DNA from: Bugulina stolonifera
Lineage: Eukaryota > Bryozoa > Gymnolaemata > Cheilostomatida > Bugulidae
Length of the DNA: 64,000 nucleotides
Assembly (NCBI GenBank): GCA_935421135.1
Contig: OW285187.1
Location: 33,978,818-34,042,817 of the forward strand
Direction: 5' to 3'
This document shows, one piece after another, positions 35,690-47,662 of the stretch. The translations under genes were made by a program, and so were the position numbers. The notes beneath the pieces were generated by a model. The model searched no databases and had not been told where the DNA came from. It saw only the letters and a list, made by a program, of their open reading frames with translations. Position 1 is the first letter of the stretch. Each line of letters begins with the position of its first letter.

Positions 35690-38600
35690 TCAGCATCTTT
35701 CGAGGAGTAGTGCAATTCCTTGTCCACCACCAATGCAGGCAGATCCTATAGCCAATTTCTTCTGTGTGCGTCTAGAAGACAAGGGAAAGTTACAATAAAA
35801 AGATATTATATCTAGAGATATGACTATCAATGCTACTCCACAATGTAGTTTATAAATTAAGAGCAACTCACTGTAGCTCATAGCATAGATGGGCGGTGAT
35901 CCTGCTACCAGAAGCACCCACTGGATGTCCTAAGGCTACAGCTCCACCATTCACATTAGTCTTAGCATGATCTAGTCCCAGTTCCTTCATACAAGCTAAA
36001 GTTTGGGGAGCGAAGGCTTCATTGATCTACAATACAAGAGTAATAATGTATCTGCCTATTATAACATTGATGCCCTTCTATCATTACAAAAGTAGTAGCC
36101 AAGCAGAAGGACAAATATACTAGTTAATACTTTAGATAGCATGCCTGCATATGGACATATTGCTTATATAACAGAATATTCAAATCCCATTGCAGAGAGA
36201 ATCTGAATTGTTGAGGCCAGACCAATAGTAGATCTTCATTTGACAAATGGGTGGTTGTGAGTCTTAGAAATTGTTTACTCTATTCTACTCAATGACACAT
36301 TGATTGGTATAACTGCCCAGACAGTCTCGGTGACTCATTGCTTATCATTGCAGCTAGAAATAAACAATAAATGTACTACTCTTGTAGCAAGCACCTATAA
36401 GAATTACTATGCTAACACAAGGTAACACAACTACTTACTTCAATGATATCTATGTTGTCCAGAGTGTATCCTGATTTATTCAGTAATTGTCTTATAGCTG
36501 GCACTGGTCCAATACCCATAATATGTGGATCACAACCTAAGAATCAGAGTATAATATACTAGATTGTACACCGTCGTGCCAGTATACACCGTAACGTATT
36601 ATGTGATTTATTACAACACTTGGATTAGAGTTTCAGGGTATTAATTTAGTCTGCAATTTAATTTCAATCTTTTCATTCATTAGCTCAGTTCAGTCTTGCT
36701 CACAATAAGTGACTTCAGCCAATATATGTATTGGATAATTATTGTACATATGAAGGTTATAGCATAAGTTAAAGTATGGTATACCTGAAATATGATAACC
36801 AAGTAGTTTTGCAAGGGGTTTGAGGTTGTTTGCTTTCACTGCCTCTTCACTGGCCAGTACAATAGAGCCAGCACCATCACAGATTCCCTGAAATAACACG
36901 GAACACGGATGGCCTTCATGGCATGTGTATACATGTGCATAACATGTGCCCTACTTGTACATAATAACACCTAATACATGACTGATATAAGACATGTTAT
37001 GCATGTACAATTCCCATGCCCATGCAAAACCAGATTGGGAGCTAGGAAATGGGTAACTTAACAAATCATAAAGTATATACGATTTTCTTACAGAAGCGTT
37101 TCCTGCCGACACTGTTCCATCCTTCTTGAACACAGGAGGAAGTTTTCCCAGTTTCTCTAAACTTGTGGCTTTAGGATGTTCATCAACTTTAAACTCTTCT
37201 TCTCCCTTTTTTGACTTCAACATAATGGAGACCATTTCCATATCGAATCTCCCACCTTCACTAGCAGCTCTCCACCTGTACAAACATAATCAGTGCGATT
37301 GTTACGTCTAAAACATAAAATGTAATATCTATAGGGGATAATATCACACAACGTTGACAGGGGAGCCTGTTGACTGGGTGGATAAGTCAACTTGCTACTG
37401 CATACTCACATCTCTCACCAGATAGTTTGAAAAGACGCGGCAGCTTACCTCTCCTGTGATGCAAGAGCAAACTGGTCACATTCCTCTCTGGTTAGATTAT
37501 ATTTCTCTGCCAGGTTCTCCGCTGTTACCCCCATGGGAGTCTTGATTCCATGGTCAGTAAGGGTAGCCCATAATGAGTCCTCTAGCTGAAGTATACATTC
37601 ACCAATTTTGAATAGTCGAACTGAACATGTAGGTCTATAATAATACTAATAGATGTACATGTATCAAACATTATTGTAAGGAAGCCTGTACTACCTTGAG
37701 ATCTATTCCAAGTTTGGTACCAAACCGAGCCCCTCTGAGGATATATGGAGCCATACTCATGTTCTCAGAGCCGGCACACACAGATATCTCTGCATCTTTC
37801 AGCTGTATATCTTGAGCTCCATTGACAATAGACTGGAAACCTGACCCACAGAGTCGATTTACTGTGAGACATGGCGTCTCCTTCTTCACACCAGCTTGAA
37901 GAGCCATATGTCTGGCAATGTATGGTCCAGCAACCGAAGTCTACATGAAAAAAGGAGACAGTATTAATGGACATTGGACACCTTCAGGGGCGGATCTGGC
38001 TCAGTTTGAAGGGTTCTGCTAACAGGCCGGGGGTCCAGGGGGCCGCCTAGGCCTCCTGGCGGGGTCCGGGGCAGCGCCCCGGACGCCAAAGCTATATGCT
38101 GAATTTTGTGTTAAATGAAGCAAATTTATGCACACTTAAACTTTGAATCAACATGTTACTGTTACATGTTAGTTGATCTCAGTAACCAGTTAAAAAAATT
38201 TTGTGTTTCTGGGGACGCGTAGGCTATAAATTTAACTGGTAGCTTGAAAGTTTTAGTAAGTGAGGATTTACAACTAAGATAAATGCAGGAATTTCTACTT
38301 TGCACAACTACAATAATAATAAATTTGGAGCAGTGATAACTTGGCAAGTACATGTATGTTGCAGGAGGTACTGTACATATTATGCATGCTGGACTGTGTA
38401 TTAGAAATAGAAATTTAAAATTAGCTTGTTTATAACTATGGTTATATGAGAATATGTTTACAAACAAGGATACTGTGCCAGGGCCCAAGATTATGAAGCC
38501 TAATAAAAATGTGCCATCACATGACTTTATGAAATGAGAAATAATGCTAAATTATTTAGTGGATAGAGGTGAAAGTGTTATCCTAGGTTTCCCAAACGCT

Positions 38601-41600
38601 GAAGAGTATGGACAATTTAGCACATGGCATCTATATTGAGACATGTTTGAGCCTTGAGGGCATGTGCACATGACATGGATTAGCATATAAAATTTCAGAG
38701 GTACATCTATCTTCAAAAATAATACCGTGGCACTGTTACAACATGTATTGACAGCAGTCATTAATTTGTTATTATAACTGGTAATAACATTTACACTGTG
38801 GTCACAAGTATAGTCTATCAAAAGCCACTCATTGTAAAGTAATTAGTGTAGTCTAATTTCCTGGCAAATAAAAGACTGCCAGTTGTGGGCGGGTACTGAA
38901 ATATTCTTATTATAAATTGTATAGGATGAAAGCTCAATTCCTAAGCTATCTTTTGGTATATTTTAGCTATATAGCATCATTTTCATCAGAATATGTTTAG
39001 ATTATGCCGGGCAGGGTAGGATGCCTCCGAAAATAACATTACAACTGTGTGTTATCATTGATAGTTAGCATTTTAATTTTCTTTATTGGAAATGAAAGGT
39101 CCCGCCATGGCAGGAAGGGCGGGACCCCCAAATCCGCCCCTGGACACCTTTGACAGAGAACAGATGTGAAATGTAAACAAAACTTTTTTTTAAAAATTAC
39201 AATAAACTGATTGGAGATAATAGATTGAAAGCATCGGTGAAAATTAACTATCAAATTTACTTGTAAACAATAATATGTAAGTAGTAGGTTTAGTCTATAT
39301 TACGTACCGAGGAAACATTGCCACAGATTACGGTGTCAACTTGCTCAGGAGCAACACCAGCACTTTTAAGGGCAGCAGTAGTGGCAACAGCTGCTAAATC
39401 AGTAGCCGTGTGATCCTTTAATTTACCTCCAAATGTTCCAAAAGCAGTTCTCTTGGCTCCAACAATGTAGATACCTGAAAAATAGAGCCGTCCAATTTAT
39501 TTTACAGCAGCAATTACAATTTCCATATAGCCTATATAAATAGACCTAAATGTATACATAGTATAAATTTGTAGCTAGTTATTACATATATATCACGTTC
39601 AATTTCCACGAGAAGAGAAAGTAGACCTAGATATAAGACTAAGTAAGTAAGTGGTATCTGAGCAAGTCTTTCTTGCTATTTTTAATTTCCAATTAGTAAC
39701 TCGGACAGCTCTGGTTAGAATCATCTCCACCTAGTCTATATTTTAATATTATTATATTTTATATACGCTTTCAAAGCTGTAAATGTACAGTATTTCCAAG
39801 GTGTGCTCCTAGGCATATCTCTAACCTGCACTGATGAGGTGTCAAACACCGAGATAGTACACTCACACTGACTGTATACAGATGGAGCATTTATATTAAA
39901 TATTATAATTATTTTATACTTATTATTTAATAATAATAATATATAATAACATAAATATAATAATTAAATATAATAATTATTATTATTTAAATTATATATA
40001 TATATATAACTTTATTTAATGTGCAATATCAGTATACAGTATGTATGAATATCAGCATCATGCTTTTGTTTTTTTTTACATTGAAAACTTTTGCATGTTT
40101 TTCATGCTGTTGCACAGGTACTTAAAAAGGAGAACAAAAGAAGCTATACATCAAGAAAGCGAGAAGAGAGAGAAATGACAAAAAGAAAAAAAAAAAAGGA
40201 ACATGACAGTGACAGAGAGAGGAAACAAATGTGTACAGATAATGATATTTTTTTTCTCTTTATATAGTGTATAATTCATACATAAAATAGATACCACAAT
40301 ATATACTAACATACGAAGTAAAGACAATTTGGAATTGAAAATTTTACAATATTTACAATTACAAAAATTTTACATTATGTTGATATTAGTTAATGCATTT
40401 CATAGGAAATGAAATATTACATATGTAAAGTTTGTATATTGTACATACACATTTACCACATTAACAGTTGTACATAAGCTATACACATATATGCATGGTA
40501 GAAAAGGAGATGATGTAATGTTAGTTTTTGCATTATGGCAAGGAAGATAATAAAGGTAAATATAAGAAACGCATTATCATTGTGTTATATCTCACATGTT
40601 ACCTACACTTTATCAATAATATTAAGCAAAAGGTCTATTATTGATTTTCGGAAAGGAAGTTTTAATAGTGATCTAACTTGTTTAGGGAGTATGTTGAAAT
40701 GCTTTAGTATTGACAGTTTAAGTTTATTATGGTGGTAGTTACTGGGTATAAGTAAACCTGTACGGGATTTGGTATTATTACATAAAACAATATTGAAAAA
40801 TTGAATTTAGATGTATGACGGGGCTGTTTTGTGAGCTATGGTGTGGGCTAGTAAAGTTGTGTGAAAGGCTGCAAGTTGTGGAAGTGTAAGAATTTTATGT
40901 TGTCGAGCAATTTTATGTGTAGGAATTTTGTCAGTTAGTCTTGTGCTATTAATTAGTCTGAGGGCTTGTTTCTGTGTGTTATATAGTCGGTCAGTTGTCT
41001 GTTTGGCAGTCAAGTTATAGTATAGTGTTATGTTTTGTGTCAAGTATGGATGAATGTACCTGTAGTAGTATATACGTGCTATATGAGTGTTTATTAATGG
41101 TCTAATAGAGTAGAGTAGTCGCAAGTTTGGAGCAATTTTATTTTGGAGTAGTTGTATGTGGTCAGTCCATGTCAAGTTATTTGTCAGCTTTATACCTAGG
41201 AGTTTGCACTTAGATTTTTCTTGAAGAGGTGTTTCGTTAATAATGACTTTTGGCAGATCATGGTTTAAGGTAAAGTTGCATTTAGGTTTAATATGAAGAT
41301 AAAAGGATTTTTTTGTGTTGAGTACCATATTGTTTTTAGTACACCAGTTTTCGATGGCTTGAAGATCTGCATTAGTGGTACCGATCGCCAAAGCAGGTTG
41401 CTTATGAGATATGTACATAGTAATATCATCTGCGTAGGCATGTATGGTGGATTCTTTTGGTAGGTAGAGAAGGTCGTTTATATAAAGTGAAAAAAGAATG
41501 GGTCCAAGTATGGAGCCTTGGGGGACTCCGTGGGTTATTTTCATTTGCTTAGAGAGTGTTTGCCCAATTTTTACAGCTTGATATCGATTTTGTAAGTAGG

Positions 41601-42856
41601 AAGTTATTATGTTGATTAAGTTTTCTGTTATTTGGTAGTTTTTAAGTTTTTTAATGAGTAAGTTATGGTCAACCAAGTCAAATGCTTTTTTAAAGTCCAG
41701 CATTGTAACTATTGTGTGTTTTAGTGATTGTTTGGCATCTAGCCAGTCTGATGTCAGTGCATGTAATGTTGTATTACAGGAAAAATTTTTTCGAAAGCCG
41801 GACTGATGAGGATGTAGTATTTTGTTTGCAGATATTTCTTTATGTAATTGCTTTAGTAAGTGTCTTTCGAGTAGTTTAGAAAGTATTGGTAAAATAGAAA
41901 TTGGTCGGTAATTTTCAGGTATTTGTTGGTTACCTTCTTTGAAAATCGGCGTTATGGTGGAGAGTTTCCATGAAGCTGGAAACTGAGATGTAGATATGGC
42001 GGTGTTTATGATCAATTTGATGGGTTCTATAATGAATGGCAAAGCTAATTTAATAATACGAACTGATATTTGGTCGTGGCCAGTAGCCTTGTTGGGTGGC
42101 AGTGCTTTTACATACATTATGATGTCAGTTGAAGTTATAGGGGTGATAGGTCGAGTTGTTTGTGTAGTTTGTGCATGTTCAGTCTGATTTGGGGTCGTTG
42201 CTAGGTGTCTGCTATGCTTAAGAGTTTTTGTTGCAATTGTGGTGAAATGAATATTCATTGTGTTAGCAATGTCAATTGGGGTAGACAGTACAGTAGCACC
42301 TTGTTTAAGAGTCGAGATATTTGTTGGCTTATAGTTTTTATTTTTGATTAAATTCCAAAGCTGTTTAGTAGAGCGGTTAGTATTTTCTTTAATTAGTGAT
42401 TGAAAGATTTCTTTCTTTTTCTTTTTGATTAGATTAGTTACCATATTTCTCAGGCGTTTGTATTCTGCTATGTTCAGGTCTTTTTTAGCCTGTGCTCTCT
42501 TGGCCATTGTACTTTGTACTTCGTGGTCTAACCATTGTGGCAGGTTGTTAGTCTTAACATAGCGCATTTTCTTTGGAGCATTTTTATCAATTATTTTCGT
42601 CATTGTCTGGTTGAAAAAGTCAGTCATAAGAGATGGGTTGTCTGTATTGGTCAGTGTATGCCATGGTTGATGGGCTAGGTCTGATTGAAATTGACTGAGT
42701 TTAAAATTTCGCCAGTTTAGTTTTGTTTATATAATTATAATAATTATTATATACTTTATTAGTACATACATTGAAATATATTACTATATTTAGGTTTATT
42801 TGTCCTCATCCCTGAAAATACTTTGCATTTTAAACATTACCTCTTGACAATGACAT
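35690..42856 (-). CDS. ACAA2: 3-ketoacyl-CoA thiolase, mitochondrial type (ACAA2)
   Basis: Catalyses the last step of fatty-acid beta-oxidation, cleaving 3-ketoacyl-CoA with CoA. Nine exons, 5' to 3': 42856-42841, 39474-39308, 37940-37695, 37585-37449, 37275-37092, 36887-36785, 36536-36439, 36026-35872, 35771-35690. All phases agree and give 395 residues (human ACAA2 has 397). Active-site residues are present: nucleophile C92 in [15 protein letters not shown]351 in [15 protein letters not shown] and C381 in [16 protein letters not shown] is at 319-324. The N-terminus [18 protein letters not shown] aligns with human MALLRGVFVV, which fixes the 16-nt first exon. As in human ACAA2, no cleavable presequence is obvious. 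Intron 1 holds a sense LINE and intron 2 a hAT-like element. Confidence 0.95.
37985..39142. mobile_element. 1158-bp hAT-like non-autonomous element with perfect TSD
   Basis: The left end CAGGGGCGGATCTGG and right end CCAAATCCGCCCCTG are inverted. Flanking GACACCTT at 37977-37984 and at 39143-39150 is an exact 8-bp target duplication. Sub-terminal GC-rich inverted blocks (GGGGTCC..., ...GGGACCCCC) follow. No transposase frame survives. It lies in ACAA2 intron 2, outside splice sites. The exact TSD and TIR suggest a fairly recent insertion. The 12,956-13,826 element is a distant relative. Confidence 0.93.
40807..42720 (-). mobile_element. LINE (non-LTR retrotransposon) with open reverse transcriptase, 5' truncated
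   Basis: A 606-codon frame (42627-40807) continues open to about 42,720 without a stop. It encodes a CR1/L2/Jockey-group reverse transcriptase: [65 protein letters not shown] and the catalytic [12 protein letters not shown], then the thumb region [15 protein letters not shown]. The apurinic-like endonuclease domain is missing, so the copy is 5' truncated at about 42,720. The 3' UTR probably runs to the poly-T (plus strand) at about 40,067-40,078. No frameshift or stop in the RT implies recent insertion or selection. It sits in ACAA2 intron 1 in the sense orientation. Confidence 0.93.
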
Positions 42857-43694
42857 AGCTTATGCTTTCAATTAGAATTGAAAACAATCAGAGGAGTCGG
42901 CAAAGAAAAATAAATAAAAAAAGGGCTAATGGATGGACTTTGACCATCAAATGTTTCAACCAATCAGCAGTCACATTTCTAAAATATGCTTGCTAATTGG
43001 CTGCTTAAAGCATTTTTTCCAGAGAGAAAGAAGATAACTCGCAGAATCCTATGGGATTTTTACCAAAGCCTCTGCGCATTTGTTAACAATAAACGTCTGT
43101 TCCCATCATACCTTCACCCAGTATTTTGATGAGATAATGTGCACTACAAATCAGTACTCAGGCTAAATATGTTCCGCCCATTAGAGATGCAGCTCGTGTA
43201 GATACCAAAGATGATAATAATATTATACAATGTACATACATGTACATGTATATAATTGTCCTTTTAGATACAACATCGCTGAAACACTACACTACAGAAG
43301 TAGTGAAGTACATGTACTTATAGAATTATTATAATTCGTGCACAGGCCAAAGCCACCATGTATATTCTTTCAATACATGGGCCCATATAGAGTTGACTAT
43401 GGACTTGGAGTAACTTTTGAAGCCAAATAAATATATAAATTTAATTAAATTTAAAAATTAATTAATATTTTGTTATTGTATAAATAGTAAACGTAATACT
43501 AATAGCTAATACTATACTATACCTCATTATTGGTTGATTATTATGATTATGATTGTTTATTTATTTATTGAGGTTTTCTGAAAGTTTACAGCTAAATTGT
43601 TCACCAGATAGAGATATATACATGTATTTATACAGCTACTTTTTACTATGCAATAAGGTAGACAGCTGATAACAACTTCTACAGTGTACGAGAG
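42857..43694. promoter_or_regulatory. Divergent promoter region between ACAA2 and HYKK
   Basis: The two start codons are 838 bp apart on opposite strands. The stretch contains CCAAT at 42960-42964 (CCAATCAG) and ATTGG at 42996-43000, fitting NF-Y sites serving either direction. No TATA box is positioned clearly for either gene. An ACATGTACATGTA palindrome near 43,237 is also present. Confidence 0.5.
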
Positions 43695-46600
43695 ATGGAG
43701 GACAAATATGATGGTATTAGAGCCAATGTTACATCTGAAGATGTCCGAGAGCTTGTGTCCTCTATATATGGGATGAAAGTGAGTATACCACAGCATGTGT
43801 TATGTGCTTTAAACATACAGGCACATACATGTAAGTCAGCATGTCACATACATTTATATTCATGTATACTTTCCATGACTGTAATGGGTAATTTAGGTTG
43901 TGACAATAAAACAACTCAATGGGTATGAAGACCAAAATTTTCACATCACTGTGGATTTAGAGGTAAAAGAGAATGGCAATGTTGACAAGCTGGATAAACT
44001 CGGTTACATCCTGAAAGTGATTAATGCATTGGATAGTGCTCAAGAGCAAGACCATATATGTGAGTATGTTATAGCATTGTCACCATATGATGGGAGTATG
44101 TTGTAGTGTTGTTACCATACATGTGTGTTATAGTATTGTAGCATTATCATTAGTAGTATTATCATTCTATTACATAAGAATGTAGGGCACGGTGATGTCG
44201 TTAAATGTGATTATTGTGTATGACAAACTGCAGCAGGTATGAATTCACTTATACTCTTGTTAACTGGATGTGGGCTACATGCGCCTGGGCTACATGCACC
44301 AAATATTTCTATTCAAATTTTTAATGCTATCTCTTTGCTGCAATCTTTCACAGCGATCTAGTAGTAGTAGTAAGTAGGTCTGCTATCAATGTAATAGGAT
44401 ACACAGAAGCACACAGTAGTAAATTTGCTAGCGGTGTAGTAAACTCATGTCTATTTGTGGTCAATTGTGGTGGCATGACATAACATGGCATAATTTATCT
44501 GATGTACATGTAGATGCAGTTATTGGACTCCTGAAACATTTGAGGTCTAATGGATTTATCTGCCCTCAGGTTGTACCAACTAAGAGTGGACAACTCTGCA
44601 CTCAGCACTCCCTTCACGGGCGTATGTAGCATTAACTTAAATTGTATAATGATTAGTCACTAGTTATTGTAATGAATAAGTTTGTTTGCACTGTATTAAC
44701 TGTATTAATATTTTTTGTAGGAACTTGGGATGTTTATAACTTACAATTTCATAAAATATAAGAACAGTGTAGTTAATTATTGACATTGATGTTCGGAGAA
44801 TGTAATCTAGTGATTGCTTAACGCACATATTTTAGCCTCAGTCTTCATAATTATGATTTAAGCTGACGGCAATGGTACGCGGGTGCATTGTATACAAATG
44901 ACAGAATACATTGATGGAGAAATTGCCGGTACTGAACTTGATAATGAGTTTGCTTATAAAGCTGGAGCTGAGTTAGCTAAACTACATAACTGTATGGATG
45001 TAAGTATATTGTGTACATATGATTACATAACTGTATGGATGTAAGTATATTGTGTACATATGATTACATAACTGTATGGATGTAAGTATATTGTGTACAT
45101 ATGATTACATAACTGTATGGATGTAAGTATATTGTGTACATATGATTACATAACTGTATGGATGTAAGTATATTGTGTACATATGATTACATAACTGTAT
45201 GGATGTAAGTATATTGTGTACATGTGATTACATAACTGTATGGATGTAAGTATATTGTGTACATATGATTACATAACTGTATGGATGTAAGTATATTGTG
45301 TACATATGATTACATAACTGTATGGATGTAAGTATATTGTGTACATATGATTACATAACTGTATGGATGTAAGTATATTGTGTACATGTGATTACATAAC
45401 TGTATGGATGTAAGTATATTGTGTACATGTGATTACATAACTGTATGGATGTAAGTATATTGTGTACATATGATTACATAACTGTATGGATGTAAGTATA
45501 TTGTGTACATGTGATTACATAACTGTATGGATGTAAGTATATTGTGTACATGTGACCACTTATTTGAATATTTTCTCTGCGTATATCTAGGTCTACCAAA
45601 GGTAAACCCAGCCTCTTCTGTGTTTTATAGAACCAATAGTGGGTCGAGTGGCATAAAAGTGGGACTTACCATTGGATATTAATTCGTTTCTTATTAAAAT
45701 CTTAATGTACTCACTACATGTATACTATCTATACTTAGTACATACATATACATTTCTATCACTATATGGAAACAATACGTAAATTTATACATGTACAATA
45801 TTTGGTATAAATAGTAATTTTATTAGTATTGTACATCAATTATTATAATAGACGCATTTTATGTAATGGACATGTTTTATTTGTGACCATGCTTTATCTA
45901 CATTGTACAATGTATATCTACCATAAATATTAGGCTACCTCATTTATAAATTTTGCACTATTGCACTATATGTAGCATAACTACAAGTGTGTTGGCGTAG
46001 TACATTAATATGGTATTGTAGGTAGCCTAATGGCGGCATGTTTGTAATGTTACATAATAGTAGTCGAAATATTCTACTACTGCCCATGGATGCCAAGTAC
46101 AAGTATGCGTGTAGTTTCCACTGTTATTCTGGCTGCTTCATGTTATTAGGGGTTCGATGGAAGGAAGCTTCATAGAGAGGGCTTTATATGGAACATTTCA
46201 GACCTCCCAAAACTGCGAGCGTATCTGCATGTAGTTGAAGATGAGAAGAGAAGAGCAATAGTCTCGGAGGTTCTGGACAAATGGGAGAGTCTTCAACATA
46301 CTATGTCTACATTGCCCAAAGGTGAACAAGTAATTTCAATATTGGTTTCTCAAATTCATATCGTATTGTTATATGTTATGTTATTTACACTATTTCATGT
46401 GTGATTGGATATTAAGACATGTGGCTCTGCTACTTGCACATGGCGTATAGTTGTATTTCGTATTGCAGGACCGATACACTCCGACTTTAATGAGCAGAAC
46501 ATTTTAGTGAGGCGATCGGGTGACGTGACGGATATCGTAGGTGTTATTGACTTTCAGGACTCAGATTACACATGCATAGCGTTTGATGTTGGTATTTATA

Positions 46601-46884
46601 TAATGTATATGATGACCTGCTGCAAGACCGACCCTATTGAAGTTGGCGGACATTGTCTACGAGGATACACAGACAACAGGAAGCTATCACAGTCTGAATT
46701 GGATGTTGTTTACTACGCTGCTGCTGCCCGCTTTGCCCAGTCTCTAGTATATGGACTCCACTACTATAATGAATGGCAAGACCCTTATATGTTGGTAACA
46801 CAGACTGGTTGGATTCCATTAGAGGAACTGTGGAAAAGGTCATCAGCAGAAGTACTGAGATGTTGGCTCAAAATTGATACCTAG
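43695..46884 (+). CDS. HYKK: Hydroxylysine kinase (AGPHD1)
   Basis: GTP-dependent kinase phosphorylating 5-hydroxy-L-lysine in collagen-derived amino-acid breakdown. Exons 43695-43778, 43897-44059, 44514-44621, 44863-44999, 46150-46321, 46469-46884 join in phase to 359 residues (human 373). The aminoglycoside-phosphotransferase fold is visible: GYEDQNFHITV and YILKVINA in the N-lobe, REGFIWNIS, Brenner-type catalytic loop HSDFNEQNILV (D227, N232), metal motif VIDFQD (D249), then VGIYIMYMM, VGGHCLRGY and LVTQTGWIPLEEL, all as in HYKK. One oddity: the DFG glycine is Gln (IDFQD against human LDFGD). Intron 4 starts with a 41-bp minisatellite made from the exon 4 donor. AATAAA at 47256-47261. Confidence 0.95.
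44983..45557. repeat. 41-bp minisatellite derived from the HYKK exon 4 donor, 14 copies
   Basis: Fourteen copies of TACATAACTGTATGGAT (exon end) plus GTAAGTATATTGTGTACATA and TGAT (intron start), period 41 bp, with only A/G changes at one site. The first copy contains the genuine 3' end and splice donor of exon 4. Every later copy keeps the donor GAT-GTAAGTATA. Confidence 0.97.
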
Positions 46885-47640
46885 TCAAATCTCATTTATT
46901 GGTTTTTCAATCTTTGTAGCAGTTGTTTGCCCATCTGTAGTAAGAGAGGGCATTTTTGTCTCTGTACATGTTATTCTTCAGAGTCATTTAGGCTAATTTT
47001 AAGTATAGGTATTTTTGTGATCACTTTTGTTTTTCCATTTATTATATTATTATTCTTTATACAGAACAATTCAAAATTATAGGTCTTACCAATGGTATTG
47101 TATAATCTGCATGTACTAATGCACTTGCAATAAACCAATAATACGACAGCATAAGTATTGTTGGTATAATTAGTAACACTAATATTAATTACTATAATAA
47201 GTGGTTTTACTACTCTTGTAGTAGTGAATACCAAAATAGGCCTACTATTCAAAATAATAAATTCTATCTATAACATGAAATTTGTTTTGTTATCGACTTA
47301 TCACTGAAAAATGCTGGTAGTTTGGCAGAGAACACTAACAGATGCAGCCTGAAGTCAGTTAAAATAATAAAGATGATGTTAGTATAACTTCATTGCCTTG
47401 CCTTCTGTATTTTGTCATACCCAAGAAAATCTTCACAACATCTCTTAGATGTAGTGAGAGGACAACTTTGGTATTGTATATATATTACACAAATTATCCC
47501 AAGAGTATGAAACGTGATCACACAACTCCAGCCAAAAACAAAAGGCGATAAAAGCGCAGTGTTTACTATGAGCGCTAACTTATATTCCACTGTTGCTGTA
47601 ATGGCAATACACTGATCTCTCGTAACCACCAACCTTACGA

Positions 47641-47662
47641 ATCACGTGACGCGCCGCCATGG
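47641..47662 (+). promoter_or_regulatory. Promoter-like patch: CACGTG E-box and YY1/Kozak-like element
   Basis: ATCACGTGAC is followed at once by GCGCCGCCATGG, a GC-rich island in very AT-rich DNA. GCCGCCAT resembles a YY1 site, often found at start sites. A 34-residue ORF starts at the ATG (47659) but looks like an uORF. A donor-like TCTG-GTAGGT at about 47,808 would let this be a 5' UTR exon of the gene at 50,406. All inference. Confidence 0.35.

Noticed and set aside
44983..45557. Regular 41-bp repeats resembling a CRISPR array
   Set aside because: Units are directly abutting with no unique spacers, and the first unit is the HYKK exon donor; the genome is eukaryotic.
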